A DNA stretch of 64,000 bases from Marsupella aquatica (taxonomy: Eukaryota > Marchantiophyta): assembly GCA_973895155.1 (NCBI GenBank), contig OZ316891.1, positions 30,318,001-30,382,000 on the forward strand, written 5' to 3'. The notes beneath the pieces were generated by a model. It was given only the letters and a program-made list of their open reading frames with translations. It did no database searches and had not been told where the DNA came from. The position numbers were made by a program, and so were the translations under genes. Positions 27,349-39,919 of the stretch are shown here, one piece after another (position 1 is the first letter of the stretch; each line of letters opens with the position of its first letter).

Positions 27349-27492
27349 GAGGGAACCGAAAGTGGATCCGAGACCCAAGCAGGCACCGAGGATGGAACGG
27401 AGTCGGAGGCGGGCACCGAATCAGAGGCTGGGGGAGAAACCACGGATGGGGAGGAAACAGAAGGAGAGGAGGAAGCAGAAGAAGAGGAGTGA
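27349..27492 (+). CDS. Possible alternative 3' exon, Glu/Gly/Thr acidic repeats
   Basis: An open segment preceded by TAG (possible acceptor) encodes 47 residues dominated by Glu, Gly, Thr and Ser, in short repeats such as GTESEAGTESEAG, then TGA. Its composition echoes exon 1 of the gene at 25333 (GTEAGTEGDEG). Its frame fits a donor at CAA|GTGGGG (26735) in exon 2, which would give a 185-aa isoform. Both splice sites are weak. It may instead be a low-complexity GA-rich coincidence. Confidence 0.3.
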   Translation, partial: EGTESGSETQAGTEDGTESEAGTESEAGGETTDGEETEGEEEAEEEE

Positions 27493-27499
27493 AGAATGA

Positions 27500-30400
27500 C
27501 AGTAGAACAACAACCCACTTACAATAGCTACAGCGAAGATCGATAGCTTGGCTGAGGACTGAGAGTCATGAAATTGCACTCAAGTCCACAGCAATTGCAG
27601 AGCAAGAAAATGTGCAACAGTTATCGATCCCAGTTTTCAGATGATCCTGAGGAATTAGAGGAATTGAATAAGTTGATAGAATGCTCTCCAGTCTTCAATG
27701 TTTGCTCAGAAAGAGAATGCAAATCAATTCCAATAGATGTCTACCAGGGCTAGTGACAGATTCAAATCCCACCTTTCATTAGTGGGAAGTACAAGAAAAG
27801 ACCAGGGCTCTGCACATAGATTTGTTCCTGCAAGAGATTGGTAGACTATGGCAGCGATCCCCTACAGTGAGTTCCATTGCAATTTGAAATCAAAACTGTG
27901 ATAGGATATACGTCTAAGACAACTTCACATTAATCCCCATCCCCCAAGTTTCTCAGCTTCTGTTTTGTTGATAGACCAACTGACCAATGGACATTTTTGT
28001 GAATAATCAAAAGGAAGCCTGGCCTTTCCTTTCTCAATCTGAGTCTCTCAAGGCCATATAGTGGACACAAACATATAGCCATTTGTTTTTCTCAAAATCT
28101 GGTGTTTTCAGATTGCGTTCGCTGGCTTTGTGCTTTCCAAGTTGTTCCACTACTCCCTGAGGTATTTGTCATGGTGTAAAGAATAAGGATCTCTCCAGCT
28201 GTGGCCTGTATTCCCAGGGCTACAATTAATTATTGTATGGATACATGCAAAATACCACAAGCAAATACCACTTTCCACTGCTTGTCTTGTGTATCCCAAA
28301 CACTCTTCAGTCAGGCACCATATTGACATGAGCAAATGCCAGAACGAGTATCTATAGGGTCATCTGGTCATATCCATATTGTAAATAAATGTTTATAATC
28401 ACTCCAAGTATTACAATAAACTCCACAGCTCAAGAGCAGAAAGCCAAAAGAGCAAATCTAAAAGCCAAGCTTCAACTAAACTGAAGTAGGAATTAGAGGC
28501 ACCATCAAAGTGGGCCTGAGAGAATTGGAGTTGTAACAAGAAACCCTACTCTACCCTAAATACTGGTATAGCTTTAGGGTAAGCCACATATGAGAATTAC
28601 CAAGATGCTTGAATGGTAAATGCATGCACCCTCTAAATTGTGAATGAATTTTGCTGGTAAACAAAGGCCAAACTAATTGACATGGGTGGAAAGGGGCAAC
28701 TTCCAACAGAAAAGACTACACAAGTATGTAGAAAGTAGTCAAAATTTTGGATGAATAGACCTAAATGCCTCTAGTGCAAAGGGCTAACACAAATCCCCCA
28801 GATACCCAACTGTATCTAATTCTCTTTGAGCTGAGTACAAGCTAGGTTGTTGGTGTTGTGTTGTGTTGCATGCCCTCAAATATGAGCAGTTGTATCAATT
28901 ATAGCCCCCCAAAATTGAGTAGGGTCCACATCTGCATTTACTTAGGTCCACTATTTGCCATGTAGGATCAATAAACACCATACTTAATGCACCCAAGTTA
29001 TTGCAAAGCCAATTGCAACCTTTCCACTCATTATATGGTCCAGCCTTACCATGGAGGGAATAAAAGGAACCAATGGCCCTCAAGTCTCCTGAAGTCACTC
29101 TTAGAGCTAGGTTCCATGGGGCTGGGAATAAGGAGTACGGATGCTGTCAGAATTTTTAAGCCAATAAGATTGCAGTTTTTCCAGGGACTGAGGGTTGTAC
29201 AAATACTGTATCAAGGAGTGTGATTTTCCCTCACACTCCCTGTTAAACTTCAGGGGTACCCCCTGCCCCTGTATAAAAACAGTCTAGGGCATTCTCATTG
29301 GCTCCTAAGTCAAAATTCATACATTTGAAATACTATTTGAAATACTATGTACACCTTGGTATATGGTGTATTTGGGCCCCAGGGGATGTCAGAGGGAGTG
29401 AACGTACTCCCTACCCCTGGCCCATGGAACCTGGCCCTTATTCACAGAAACTGGGGCCTTTGGGGGGGGGGGGGGGGCGGGGAGCAGAGATTGCCACCAC
29501 TTCTGAGAACTATTGTCTTCCCCAAAACATAGTGCCATGATGCTCTATTCAAATAGTGCATGTGGCACTCTATTTCAATATGGCACCCGCACCTTTGACA
29601 ATCTGTTTTAATTTTTTATGTGCACAGTCAAATATTGGCTTTGTGTTCCAATAATGGCATTTTCATAGGATTAGTAAATGTGCTCTTTGTAGAACTGTTT
29701 AGGGTCAAAACTCAAACACAATGCCCCACACACTATTTGTTGTGTTTGAATTCAAATGTCTTTTTGGTCACTGAACCAAACAGTTTCCATTTTTTAACAC
29801 ATTGCCATGGCCTCCTGTTCTTAGGGGGAAGAAGGTAGTTCCATGAAATCATCAGTTTATTCTTTTGGAGGTCAAGATTTATCAACTTCCACCTCATTGA
29901 AAAGTCTTCATTCCTGTGGACAAAAATTCACAGGCAGCTCTATGAGCAGGTTTTTTAGTGGCTTGCCTAATTCCACCTCCCCAAAAAAACCTTCTAATTT
30001 TCTGGCCAGTTTGGTGAAACAGTAAAAACCTTAAAAACTAAGCTGCTCTCTATGTCTTGGATTAGCCAATATCTCACCTAGCCACTCCTTCATTAGCCCG
30101 AATCAGAGAGTATCCCTAAATCTAAAACGATCTAATGGTCGAAATCAATCTTAAAATTAGAAAAGAAAATCTGGTGAGTATCTACCCCTATACAAAAGCT
30201 GACATTTACCAGCTTGGAAAAACAATTACCCTAAGAATAATCCTCATCATCACCCGGGGCAGCCAATGGCTGTCGCCATAGATGCTACGTGTCCCAGTGT
30301 CCCACACCTTTAGCAAACAGATTCATATAAAAAAAAGTACTTAGTAAACAACAAAAGCAGTGGCGGCTCTTCTTGTCGCGAAATGACTGGCGGCAGGATC

Positions 30401-31290
30401 TTCGAGGATCTACTGTACTACCGGTATGTACAGTATGATATACCGTAATTAGTTATGGCAAAAACGGCGCTGTGGAATGTCGGGAGAGGTCGGTAACCCC
30501 GTGACGTGGCCATAGTTACCACGTTTGGAATCTACAGTAAGTTGCATTAGCAATTACCGCTATTATTAGGCGAACAACAGAATTTCGAAGTCCCATGGAC
30601 CACAAGGTTGGGTTTTGAGACTCCCGTGGATCACAATTTCCAAAATATGAGTTTAATGGTAATAATTTAATACTTTAATTAATTAAATTTTAGTCGGGGG
30701 AAAGTGCTGGAAGCGTAGGTGAGTTATACTTCCACAAAAGTGAAAGACTATTTTGGCCATTTTGGTTAAAATTTTCATAATAAAATGAGGAGGGGATTCC
30801 ATGACATCTAATAAAAAAACCTTTGAGCTTATAGGTGCAAATCTAAAACTTATTTTTAAACTCACAGGGCATCAGTTATGGGGCCCAGACGGACCACTAA
30901 AATGTGTTCCATAAAGTTCCCTCACAATTTCCAAATTTTGAATTTAATTATAGTAATTTATAATTTATATATTTTTTAGTTTGGGGGAAATGCTAGAGCA
31001 TTAGGTAAGCTGTACTTCCATCCAAGTGATTGTTTGAGCCATTGTACTTGAATTTTTCACAACGAGGAGAGGTCAAATGAAGGTTTAGGGTTTGGGGTAA
31101 ATTCTATTAGATGTGTTGAATATTTGGCCCTTGTGCCCAGAATTATTTAATACTCATAATCATAAGTGATTCAGCCCAAACTCCCATGGGCCAACTAAAA
31201 GTGGTCCAGGAGAGCACGCTCCATCCTGGCTTCTCGTGAAGAAAATCTGCCCTTTCGCATTGATTTGCGCACATTGAGTGGAGATGGAAG
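27500..31290. other. Gene-free stretch with a 16-G homopolymer
   Basis: No exon supported. A run of 16 consecutive G lies at 29462-29477. AT-rich regions lie at 30640-31000. I see no recognisable genes or mobile-element domains. Confidence 0.5.
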
Positions 31291-31299
31291 CTATGGTCG

Positions 31300-31645
31300 A
31301 CAATCAGGTTCGTGGAAAGTGAAGCCCACGACTAGTTCTTCTTTTGCTTTTGTCTTGAAAACACTGCAGTGAAATGCATGGCGAGCAAGGTACGTGGAAG
31401 GTGAGACACACGAGTTGTTCTTCTTTTGCGCTGTCTTGAAAGGCTGCATTGAATTACATGAAGAGAACGGTTCATTGGAAGGTGAGGTCTCCGAGTTCGT
31501 CTTCTTTACCTTTGTCTTGAAAAGCTGCATTGAATCATTGAATTACATGAAGAGAACGGTGCTTTGGAAGGTGATGTCCACGAGTTGTGCGTCTTTTTCT
31601 TTTGAAAGACTGCTTTACATGTAGAGAAACAGCATGCATTGGAGG
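31300..31645. repeat. Tandem repeat, about 4 diverged copies of ~80-100 bp
   Basis: Four consecutive blocks share a core like GTGGAAGGTGAGGTC...ACGAGTTCTTCTTTT...CTTGAAA...CTGCATTGAAT. Two of them also share GAATTACATGAAGAGAACGG. Unit lengths differ by indels. The array opens short frames on both strands, which I treat as artefacts. Confidence 0.75.
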
Positions 31646-31649
31646 TAGC

Positions 31650-32742
31650 TCGTAAGCTGCTCGCTAAGGGATGAATCCCGGAAAGTGGAATTTCTCTAGT
31701 GCTTGTTTGGGATTTTGAGTAGCCTTGTTGTGAAGGACTTAATATGGACGATCGTTGAGACTGAATGTGGGCCCTGCTCTGTGGAATGATCGTCAGATTT
31801 GGAGAATCTCAGTGAATCCGAATTTTCAGTGTGGTTGGTTGGACATTCTCTTTCATCGACAGCTGAGTAGGCAGACAGTGGCGTCTCTGTGTGTGTTCAC
31901 GTTCGCAAACGTGTTGTGATAATCGACCGATGGAATGTTGGTGGCGCTCGGCGTGTAATTGAGCGGTCAGTTTGTTCGTTCTGCGGCTCATTCTGTCTAG
32001 AAGATCGCAGCGCTCCTGTAAGATTTGCAGTCTGTCTGCAGGTAGACGACTCCTCTGCAATCATTTAATTCCTTGACTAGCTCGGCAACTCCTCCCTTCA
32101 CTTTCATTCCGATTCCTGGACAATAATCCCTACGAGTCGTAAGAAAGTTGTGGACAGGTCACTGCAGGGATGGAGAGAACTCAGGGAAGTACAGCACGGA
32201 TGCATAGCGGTCAGGCTCCTTGTGTTTCAATCTGTCTGGCTTTCCAACTTGACAAACAATCATGAGACTTGATGAGCAGTCGCCTCTGCCAAGACTCCCA
32301 TGCTGCACCACATCATACATCACACCTCCACGCTTCACGTCACCACACTTGTAGGCGTCTTAACTAGGGGGGCCAGATCAGCGGAGCGGACGGTCTACGT
32401 GGAACGAAGCATCCGAACTTCGGTGGCGGCCACACTTTTGGTCAGAAGGGCGGCGCAGGTCGAGGAGCAGGTTAGCAACTCCTCCGGTGTGACGGAGAGA
32501 GTAGTCCCACAGTGGGATACCAAGGATTTTTGAAACTTCGACTGCACTGACGGAAGGTTTGATCCCCGAGCACCAGCCGGCTGTCTACCTGTAGTAACCT
32601 TCTTAGAAAACTTCTCATGACGCACAGTGAACGTGGACATCCAATTCGGTGGTTAAAGCTCTCCAAAGTGAACGGCGAGACAGACCTGTTCTTTAGAACA
32701 TAAAACTAGAAAATCTCGGTCCCTTCGTTTGTACGAACTGAA
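31650..32742. other. Upstream region of the threonine aldolase gene
   Basis: No coding exon supported. It should contain the promoter and 5' UTR of the gene starting at 32743. No clear TATA box is assignable. Confidence 0.5.
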
Positions 32743-35700
32743 ATGGTGTTGGCGGAGACCGTAGCTGTTAACATGCCTTCAGTCAGAGAAGAAGGGAACG
32801 GGATTTCAATAGAGTCAGAGGTCTCGATAGCCAACGGTCATTCGATGCCGCTAGTGACGAAGAATTCGGTGCCAACGACGACGACGAAGGCCAATGGATA
32901 TGGGGTCAGTGCCCCAGTGTTGCTGCAGCAGCAGCAGGACAGTGTACGGGTTGTTGACCTTCGGTCAGACACAATCACCAAGCCGACACCGGCAATGCGC
33001 GCAGCAATGGCCAAAGCTCTAGTTGGCGACGATGTGGTAGGCGAGGATCCGACTGCGAACGAACTGCAGGCGGTTGCCGCTAAACTGTTCGGCAAAGACG
33101 CGGCGCTCTTCGTTCCTTCAGGCACCATGGGGAATCTCATCGCCGTTCTCGTCCATTGCGAAGTATGTATGCAACGTTCCTAATTCTTAACTGGTGTGAT
33201 CATATTACCCTTTCGACGGTGGTCTTTGATGAGAACCAAATCAATGCTTCGTGATTTAAGAAACATAGATATCCGAGCTGTGTCATATGCTGGCGACTGT
33301 TTTCGATTTTCATTAGCTTCGATTGTCATCACCTTGCAATAATTCAGCTCGGGAATCATTCCAGACTTCTCAGAGACTCTGTCAATCCTCCAAAAGCGGA
33401 CTGGGCTTTAGAACTGCTCCCATCATGTGAAAACTCTTTCCGTCTAGTTTGCGAGGACTTATTTTCTCGGAAGTTCTCTCGATTTTATTTAATGTCTGTC
33501 TTGCATTGTTTAAGTTTTTCCATCCTTTGTTTATTGGGTGGTGAGCTTTTCATGAGTTACGTGGTATTGAATCCGACATAGAAAAATCCATGATTTGCCG
33601 CCTAGAATCCGACAGCTGAATTGGGTGGTGAGGAATAAGTTTCAAAAACTAGCACCGCGACAGTGAATTCGGGTTCGTATGCGGAAGAATGATACGATTG
33701 CGTGTAATGTGATGAATCCTTACAGACCCGTAAGTGTCTCATCGTTCTGATCATCGATGTGGTGTAGGAATTATAAGGTTTTATGTTCTGTATGAATCTT
33801 TCTGGCCAGGTTCGAGGAAGCGAGGTAATCCTCGGTTCGGAGTGCCACATTGTAAATTATGAGCAAGGGGGTATAGCCACTCTTGGGGGTGTACATTCTA
33901 AAGTTGTCAAGAACAAGGAAGATGGTACAATTGACCTGGGTGAATTGGAGGCCGCCGTTAAACCGCACGATGTTCATTTCGCAACCATTCGTCTGGTTTG
34001 CTTGGAGAACACCCATAATAGGTGACTACGCGACAAGCTGATTTTTTCCGTTTAAGTTCTGTTCTTGTAGCACCGAAATTAACAAATTGTGTGTGTGGGG
34101 GGCGGGGCATCAGCAATATCACTTATTTGCAATTTGTTCTATCGTAAAGTAATCGTTTTAGGGCACTCTTCTAATCTTGTCTTCACTCGTATACAACAAC
34201 GCTTACAACTCTTAATAAGATTGAAGATTTGAGAGAATAGAATGTTATAGCCCTTGGGATTAGTCCAATCTGACTATCAGATGATGGCAACAGATGCGGA
34301 GGAAGGGTTCTTACCGCTGAATACACGGACAAAGTTGGAGAGTTCGCAAAATATCATGGCATCAAGCTTCACATAGATGGGGCTCGTATATTCAATGCTG
34401 CTACGGTTAGTTTTAACGTCCTTGGTTCAGCTTGTACTTCATTTATCTCAAGAATTGTGCATAGTTTAAACAGATTTAAGCAGTCCAATATAGTAGTTGC
34501 TTTTAGACACGGAAAAGTTTGTGCGTGAATCTTACATTCTCCTTCACTCTTTAGGCACTTGGAGTTCCAGTTGAGAGGTTGGTGCGATCAGCTGATTCTG
34601 TGTCGGTGAGAATTCCGCGCACTTTCATACTTGCCCCACTAATCTGCAACTTTCCTTCGCGCGACTGTGCTTTATGCTTCACAGCTTCGTATTCTTAGGT
34701 CTTTGAAGAGTTTCTTTCCCATGGGCATAATTATTTTGAAGTGTTTTAAGCTAATGTCTACGGGAAACCTGTTTGTGGCCAATGTAGTGTTAAATTTGCT
34801 ACAGGATCCTGAAGCATGCCGTTCACGCTTCTTGAGCGCTCTAAATACGGTCTTTGCGCTACCCGAGTTGCTAGAAACCGTTCATTAGATGCTCGATACG
34901 GAAAAAGTCTGAACGGAAGTCATGACGTAGTCTTGTTTGTGTCGGGAAGATGACTTATTTCATTTCCTATCGCTGCTTTCAGGTATGCCTTTCGAAAGGT
35001 TTAGGCGCTCCTGTTGGGAGTGTGCTCGTTGGTTCTCATGAGTTTATCGCAAAGGTTTGTCACCAACCATTTATACCTCGTATGCCTGCGGTCGTCAGAT
35101 TATAAGGTTCTATATTGCAGATCGTTAAACACCATAGGTGAATTCCAGATTGTAACTTTGGCGCGATTTTATCATTCGGCGGAGCACAGTTTCTTACAAA
35201 ATTCACGCGGAGGACATTCTTGGAATTTGAAGCTTTGATTCAGATCTTTCGGAAATGAAGCCAGCAGAAGATTGAAGCAGTATGTCGATGAAATGCATCG
35301 TCACATTATGAGAAGAAATTCGCTATTGACGCCTTCCTGAAGTATTTCTTAATTGCAGGCAACGAGAGTGAGGAAAGCATTGGGTGGTGGTATGCGGCAA
35401 ATTGGAGTGTTATGTGCCTCAGGCTTGATCTCATTGAACGACATGTCGAAGAGATTACAGGAAGATCATCGAAGTGCCCGAACTCTGGCAGGTTTGCTTC
35501 ATAGCCATTCTCTAGAAGGTTAGAGCGGAATTGAACAATGAGTTCAAGGCCTTGTGAAAGTTAACATAGTTGATGCCAAATCAGCTAGAAGTCGTGAGCT
35601 GGTAAAGTTATTTCGTGCTACCATTACTGGATTTCAAATGCTTTTGCGCAAAAGGCAGTCTCTCATATGAGGATAGACTAGAGTAGCCCTTCTTGCTTCT

Positions 35701-36746
35701 TACAAGCAGCTTCAGTTCTAATGAACCTTTGCCAATCGCAGAAGGATTGAGTAAAATTGGTGCGCTTCAAGTGGATGTTGAGGCGGTTGAATCAAACATT
35801 GTAAGCTGTTCATTTCTTTCACGGCTTCAAGCAGTTTTACAGCAATGCTGTGGTAAACAACTCTGTATGTTGTTTTTTCGCATAAGACACTGTCAGATGA
35901 CAGTCGCCCACTTAGGATAATGCATGATGGAATTGTTGTCCACGTATCTACTTATCATGCTAACAATTACAGAGCCTGTTTGCAGGTGTTTGTTAAGATC
36001 TCTTCCCGATCTCTCCTCAGAGCAGAGGAGATTTGCGATAGTTTGAAAGGAATGGGCATTCTTTGTTGGCCATTCGAAAACACCTCGTACTGATCTCAAA
36101 CTTCTTGTCCTACACTCTCCAATATGAACGCTTATTGTACTAGTCTCCTCTGACCTGATGATGAACCTCAGCATTTGTTAGTGATGACGCTAAACTTTAC
36201 TCTTTGTGTGATAGGATTCGACTGGTCACCAGCTATCATATAACCGAAGATGACGTGGACTACGCAATTTCCTGTTTTCAGGTAACTATATTATCTCTCT
36301 CCGGCAACTGTACAACTCTTTTCAGCAAGATGTTCGGTTTGAGTTCGTCGCAACTGTCACTTTCACTGGAAGACTGTCCTGCTACAGGAGAGTCACTGCT
36401 GTGTCCTAAAATTCATAATACGTTGAAGGTGGTAAACTGTAAACGGCAAATGCCATTACCTCCACGAGTAATTGCTTCGAAGCTAATTTCAAAGCACACG
36501 TCATATCCAGGGGTCATAAAAATGGAAATTATGGTTCTGGTGTAGCTCAGCAGATTCCTACCTCATAGTTTGACCGTTTTAAAGATTTATGTCATTGCAC
36601 TTTGCCCTATACACAAGCATGTCTAAAATGTGTTCCTGGCTGGAAAAACTTTTGTGAGATTAGCAGTGAATTAGGAAGCTTGCAAATCGACTCATATGTT
36701 TATGTGTTCTTCCATGCAGAAGCTCTTGTTGAGCAACGCAGTGTAA
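32743..36746 (+). CDS. Threonine aldolase (PLP-dependent), 10 exons
   Basis: Cleaves L-threonine or L-allo-threonine to glycine and acetaldehyde using pyridoxal phosphate. Exons: 32743-33162, 33810-34021, 34294-34405, 34555-34605, 34983-35054, 35359-35491, 35742-35800, 35986-36086, 36215-36281, 36720-36746. All junctions are GT-AG, phases agree, and the product is 417 aa. Family signatures are [64 protein letters not shown] and [15 protein letters not shown]270 in SKGLG is the expected PLP Schiff-base lysine. The first about 67 residues, before VRVVDLRSD, are an extension with Ser/Thr/Gln-rich low complexity ([15 protein letters not shown]); Arabidopsis THA1/THA2 are about 355-360 aa, from memory. 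The extension is not an obvious transit peptide. The last exon adds only eight codons and is the least certain. The gene appears intact. Confidence 0.95.
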
Positions 36747-36749
36747 GAA

Positions 36750-38690
36750 CAGCATGAACAGCATGCAACTTTGCAGTGTGGGGCGAAAGCTCTTTCAAAT
36801 GCTGCAACTTCCAAGCCGTTGAATTGGGCAGTACCTTTGGTTTACTGAACCGCTCCTGGATCCTTTTACGTAATCCAGGTGCCGGATAGAATGATGCACG
36901 GAGGCTCATTTTAAAAGGGAACCTCGCAGAATGCAGTGATCGGTACTGTACATAGGAGTAGAATTCACCGATGATTGAAATGCATTGTTTTAGGCTTATC
37001 ATCCTTCGGTTTGTTGACTGGTTGTAATGTGCATAGGGCTTCAAAATCATATTCATTTTGTTTGAATCTTTGTCTTGTGCTCTGGACTAGCTCAGAGATT
37101 GTTCTCTAAGAGCAAAGATTTAAACGGGATGGGGGAAGACTTTCGTTAACAAATCTCGACCAGATGAGTACAATTATGGTGATGTAAACCGAGTTTCTTG
37201 TGTTTCTCAACACCAGTTACGGGAGGAATCTTTTCAATTTTGCTGTTCGTAATTAAGTTTCCATAACCCTCCGTTCTAGAAACCAGGTCCTCCGTTACAC
37301 TAAACACAACGTACGTGAGTGAGCATGAGAAGCATTCTATTTCTGATGTTATGGCGCCTGGAGTCACGCAATTTAGGAAGCTCCAAAACCCACGCTAGTC
37401 TCCCACTGCCTCCCGAGTCTGGCTTGCCTCCAAATCGCGGTCTACTGTAGCTTAATCGTAGGTCGTTTCGGTAGGTTTCTCCTCACACTTAATTTGCATA
37501 ATTATCTTTACTAACACTATTGAGTAGCTCTTTCGTGTCAGGTAAAGCCCTCCGCGGAAGGAGGTCTAATGAATGCTTTGAGCTCCCACGGTCTATCATA
37601 TGGGTGAACTCCAAGACGAAGTGCTGTACAATGCTTGTGTCCTACCGAATTTACAATTGAAATCTCACATTCCATACATCATGTATTGAATGTGTGGTTT
37701 CAATTGTGAATTCAATCTTGCACTCGTAACTTACTTTCTCCTGTCATGAGTAACGTGAACGACCTTCCCCATTCGCTACAAGACCCGTGACAGAACTTTA
37801 AACTGTAACAGCGCTCATTATACATCCATTTTTGCCACATCTGTTCTTGACAAAATCTTCAATTTACAACTCACAAATCAGGAGAACCCCAACATTTAGC
37901 CTCAAGTTCAAATCCTGGCTGGAAGGTAATTCCAATCCAAGGTCGTCGTAACTCGAAGATTCTGGCAAGTTCTTGGAAATTGTAAGCCAATATACAATGT
38001 AAAAGCATAAACTCAACAATGAAATTCGTCTTCTGCTTTGAGAGAAGAACTTAATATACACTACCGACCATGCCCAAGCATTCGCCGTCTTGCCTCGCCT
38101 TTCCCTCGTGACAATGTTAATTTTCACCAAAATCAGTTTCCTTGCAGACTATTGACCCAGAAGTGCGGTCCTAGAGGTTTCCTTGCCCTACATCCATCCA
38201 TGCTTTCCATTTCCTCTGAGAAATCCGCAGAACAAAATCTGCTGTCAACCCTCGCTTGGTCTGACCTGGTCTGCTCTGCTTTACCCTCTCCTTCCGAACG
38301 CCACTACTGTGCTGCCTACACTCATATCAGTAATCCAATGGCCAATTGAATTGTTCCTGTCTGCCACCATGTCGTTAATATCAAATTTGAGATTTTTGCA
38401 ATCATCCCATGCGCATCCTAAGTGTTGCGGATCAGTTGAATACTTGATTGTTGCTTGCTTCACTCCATGGGCAGAATCCGGATTACCTCGCTCTCCTCTT
38501 TACAACCCTGATGCTCAACTTGCTACTACTACTACTCTCGTACTCCTGGCCCAGTGGGACATTCAATTATATGCGCCTACCACCTGTTCGAGAGCTACAA
38601 TGACCTGAGTACTGCAATAGCATTGCTGGCCCAGCGGAGCATCGATTCAATTGCCCATCATGACCTTTTCGAGAGCTGCTTCACGGAATC
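36750..38690. other. Intergenic region between convergent genes
   Basis: The threonine aldolase gene and the PsbP-domain gene point towards each other, so the two 3' UTRs lie here. A diverged two-copy duplication (each about 55 bp, starting CTGGCCCAG and ending TTCGAGAGCT) sits at about 38548-38683. No further exon is supported. Confidence 0.5.
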
Positions 38691-38693
38691 GTA

Positions 38694-39662
38694 CTAGTAA
38701 CCGAGTGGAGCACCGCCGACGGTCTGGAAGGACTCGTGCAAATGCCTTAACATGTTCTGATCTCTGGCCCAGTCTGAAGGCCCGGCTTTGACAAAATGGG
38801 CATACAGTTTGTTCTTAGCACAGGTGACAGAAACGAGAACATTGGCAACAGGGCTCTGAATCTCATAATCATAATACTGTTGCCCACTCGAATCTTTTCG
38901 ATCAGTAGATTTAATGTTCCCATCTGCATAGGCAATTATATCCTGCAAGACCGGGTCCGAGAGAGCCAAATTGTCGAGCACCTTGTCGATCGGGGCCAGC
39001 GCCCTGAGGCCAGCGAGGTAGGTGACATAAACCTTCTCTTCCTTGTGTCTAGGGTTGTCGAACTCTGCATCCGTTCCGTTCGTGCCCTTCTCAATTTTGG
39101 TGATGGTCTTCTCCTTCCAACCTTCTGGGTACTCGAAGATGTACTCTGCGGTAGTCTGTTTGTTGCTGTTGCCGCCATAGCCCCCATAGCTGGAGGCGCT
39201 GGCTGCTGTGCCATAGTAGGGCTTGAATTCCGTCCCCACATCTGCAGCTGCGGGTCCTGCGGATGAGAAAGTGAGGAAGAGGAGGAGAGCTGCTCCGATG
39301 ATGCCAGCTGCAATCCCCTCCAGTTTTTCCCCTTCTCTTCCCAGAGAGCAATCCTCCAAGTAAGTCAGAATCGAGAGCATAGATTTCTCTCGGAGCCATC
39401 CGATCACGCCAGCTGTGTCGTTCGCGACTGCAGATTCTCCTCCTTGCCATCGTCCTCCTGCTGCTGCTCCTGCTGAAGTGCCTGTTCCATTCCTGGGGCC
39501 AGCTGCAGCTCTACATATTTGCAACCCAGCCAGGACTCTCATTCGATGGTCGAATCCCAAATTCAAGCGCCCATTGTTCACACCCGGACAAATCCTGCTT
39601 CTAGTACTGGGAGGTGGGGGTGCGGTCGCTGCCAGCACGGTACTCGCCATTGCCATGGCCAT
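38694..39662 (-). CDS. PsbP-domain-containing thylakoid lumen protein, intronless
   Basis: 322 aa from ATG at 39662; two further in-frame ATGs follow at codons 3 and 5. A Ser/Ala/Arg-rich N terminus suits a chloroplast transit peptide. A second signal follows at residues 117-140 (hydrophobic core IIGAALLLFLTF, then GPAAA), with likely cleavage before DVGTEFKPYYG. No twin arginine precedes the hydrophobic core. The mature part (about 150-320) is a PsbP domain: YIFEYPEGWKEKTI, KVYVTYLAGLRAL, LSDPVLQDIIAYADG, VLVSVTCAKNKLYAHFVKAG and LRHLHESFQTVG. PsbP-like (PPL) and PsbP-domain (PPD) proteins serve photosystem assembly or the chloroplast NDH complex; I cannot say which paralog this is. It lacks introns, unlike its neighbours. 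Confidence 0.93.
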   Translation of the reverse strand: MAMAMASTVLAATAPPPPSTRSRICPGVNNGRLNLGFDHRMRVLAGLQICRAAAGPRNGTGTSAGAAAGGRWQGGESAVANDTAGVIGWLREKSMLSILTYLEDCSLGREGEKLEGIAAGIIGAALLLFLTFSSAGPAAADVGTEFKPYYGTAASASSYGGYGGNSNKQTTAEYIFEYPEGWKEKTITKIEKGTNGTDAEFDNPRHKEEKVYVTYLAGLRALAPIDKVLDNLALSDPVLQDIIAYADGNIKSTDRKDSSGQQYYDYEIQSPVANVLVSVTCAKNKLYAHFVKAGPSDWARDQNMLRHLHESFQTVGGAPLGY

Positions 39663-39855
39663 TGCTAAGCGACCTTTGCCAAAGCTCTATTCCAGAAATT
39701 GATCTTTCCCGCCCACCCCAACAAGAAGCCTGTGGTCCGCCCTCTCCAGTCCAGCCCAATCAACTACTATAGCTCCACCATCTCCGAATGAACACTATCT
39801 CTGCAGCAGCTTCACCTGGCAGATGAAAGAGCGTTCAATCTGACTGCCTCCTCCT

Positions 39856-39856
<1 letters not shown>

Positions 39857-39916
<60 letters not shown>
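39857..39916. repeat. (TC)n microsatellite
   Basis: About 60 bp of uninterrupted TC dinucleotide upstream of the PsbP-domain gene. On that gene's strand it reads as GA repeats, which are frequent in plant promoters and 5' UTRs. Confidence 0.97.

Positions 39917-39919
<3 letters not shown>

Noticed and set aside
27087-27518. 143-codon minus-strand frame rich in Ser/Pro
   Set aside because: It is the reverse reading of the acidic Glu/Gly repeat segment; Ser/Val/Pro repeats are the expected shadow.
30395-30450. Palindromic TACCGGTA / TACAGTA / ATACCGTA cluster
   Set aside because: Short imperfect palindromes without paired ends or a target-site duplication; insufficient for a mobile-element call.
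36700-37056. 118-codon minus-strand frame
   Set aside because: Lies antisense to the last exon and 3' UTR of the threonine aldolase gene and shows no domain.
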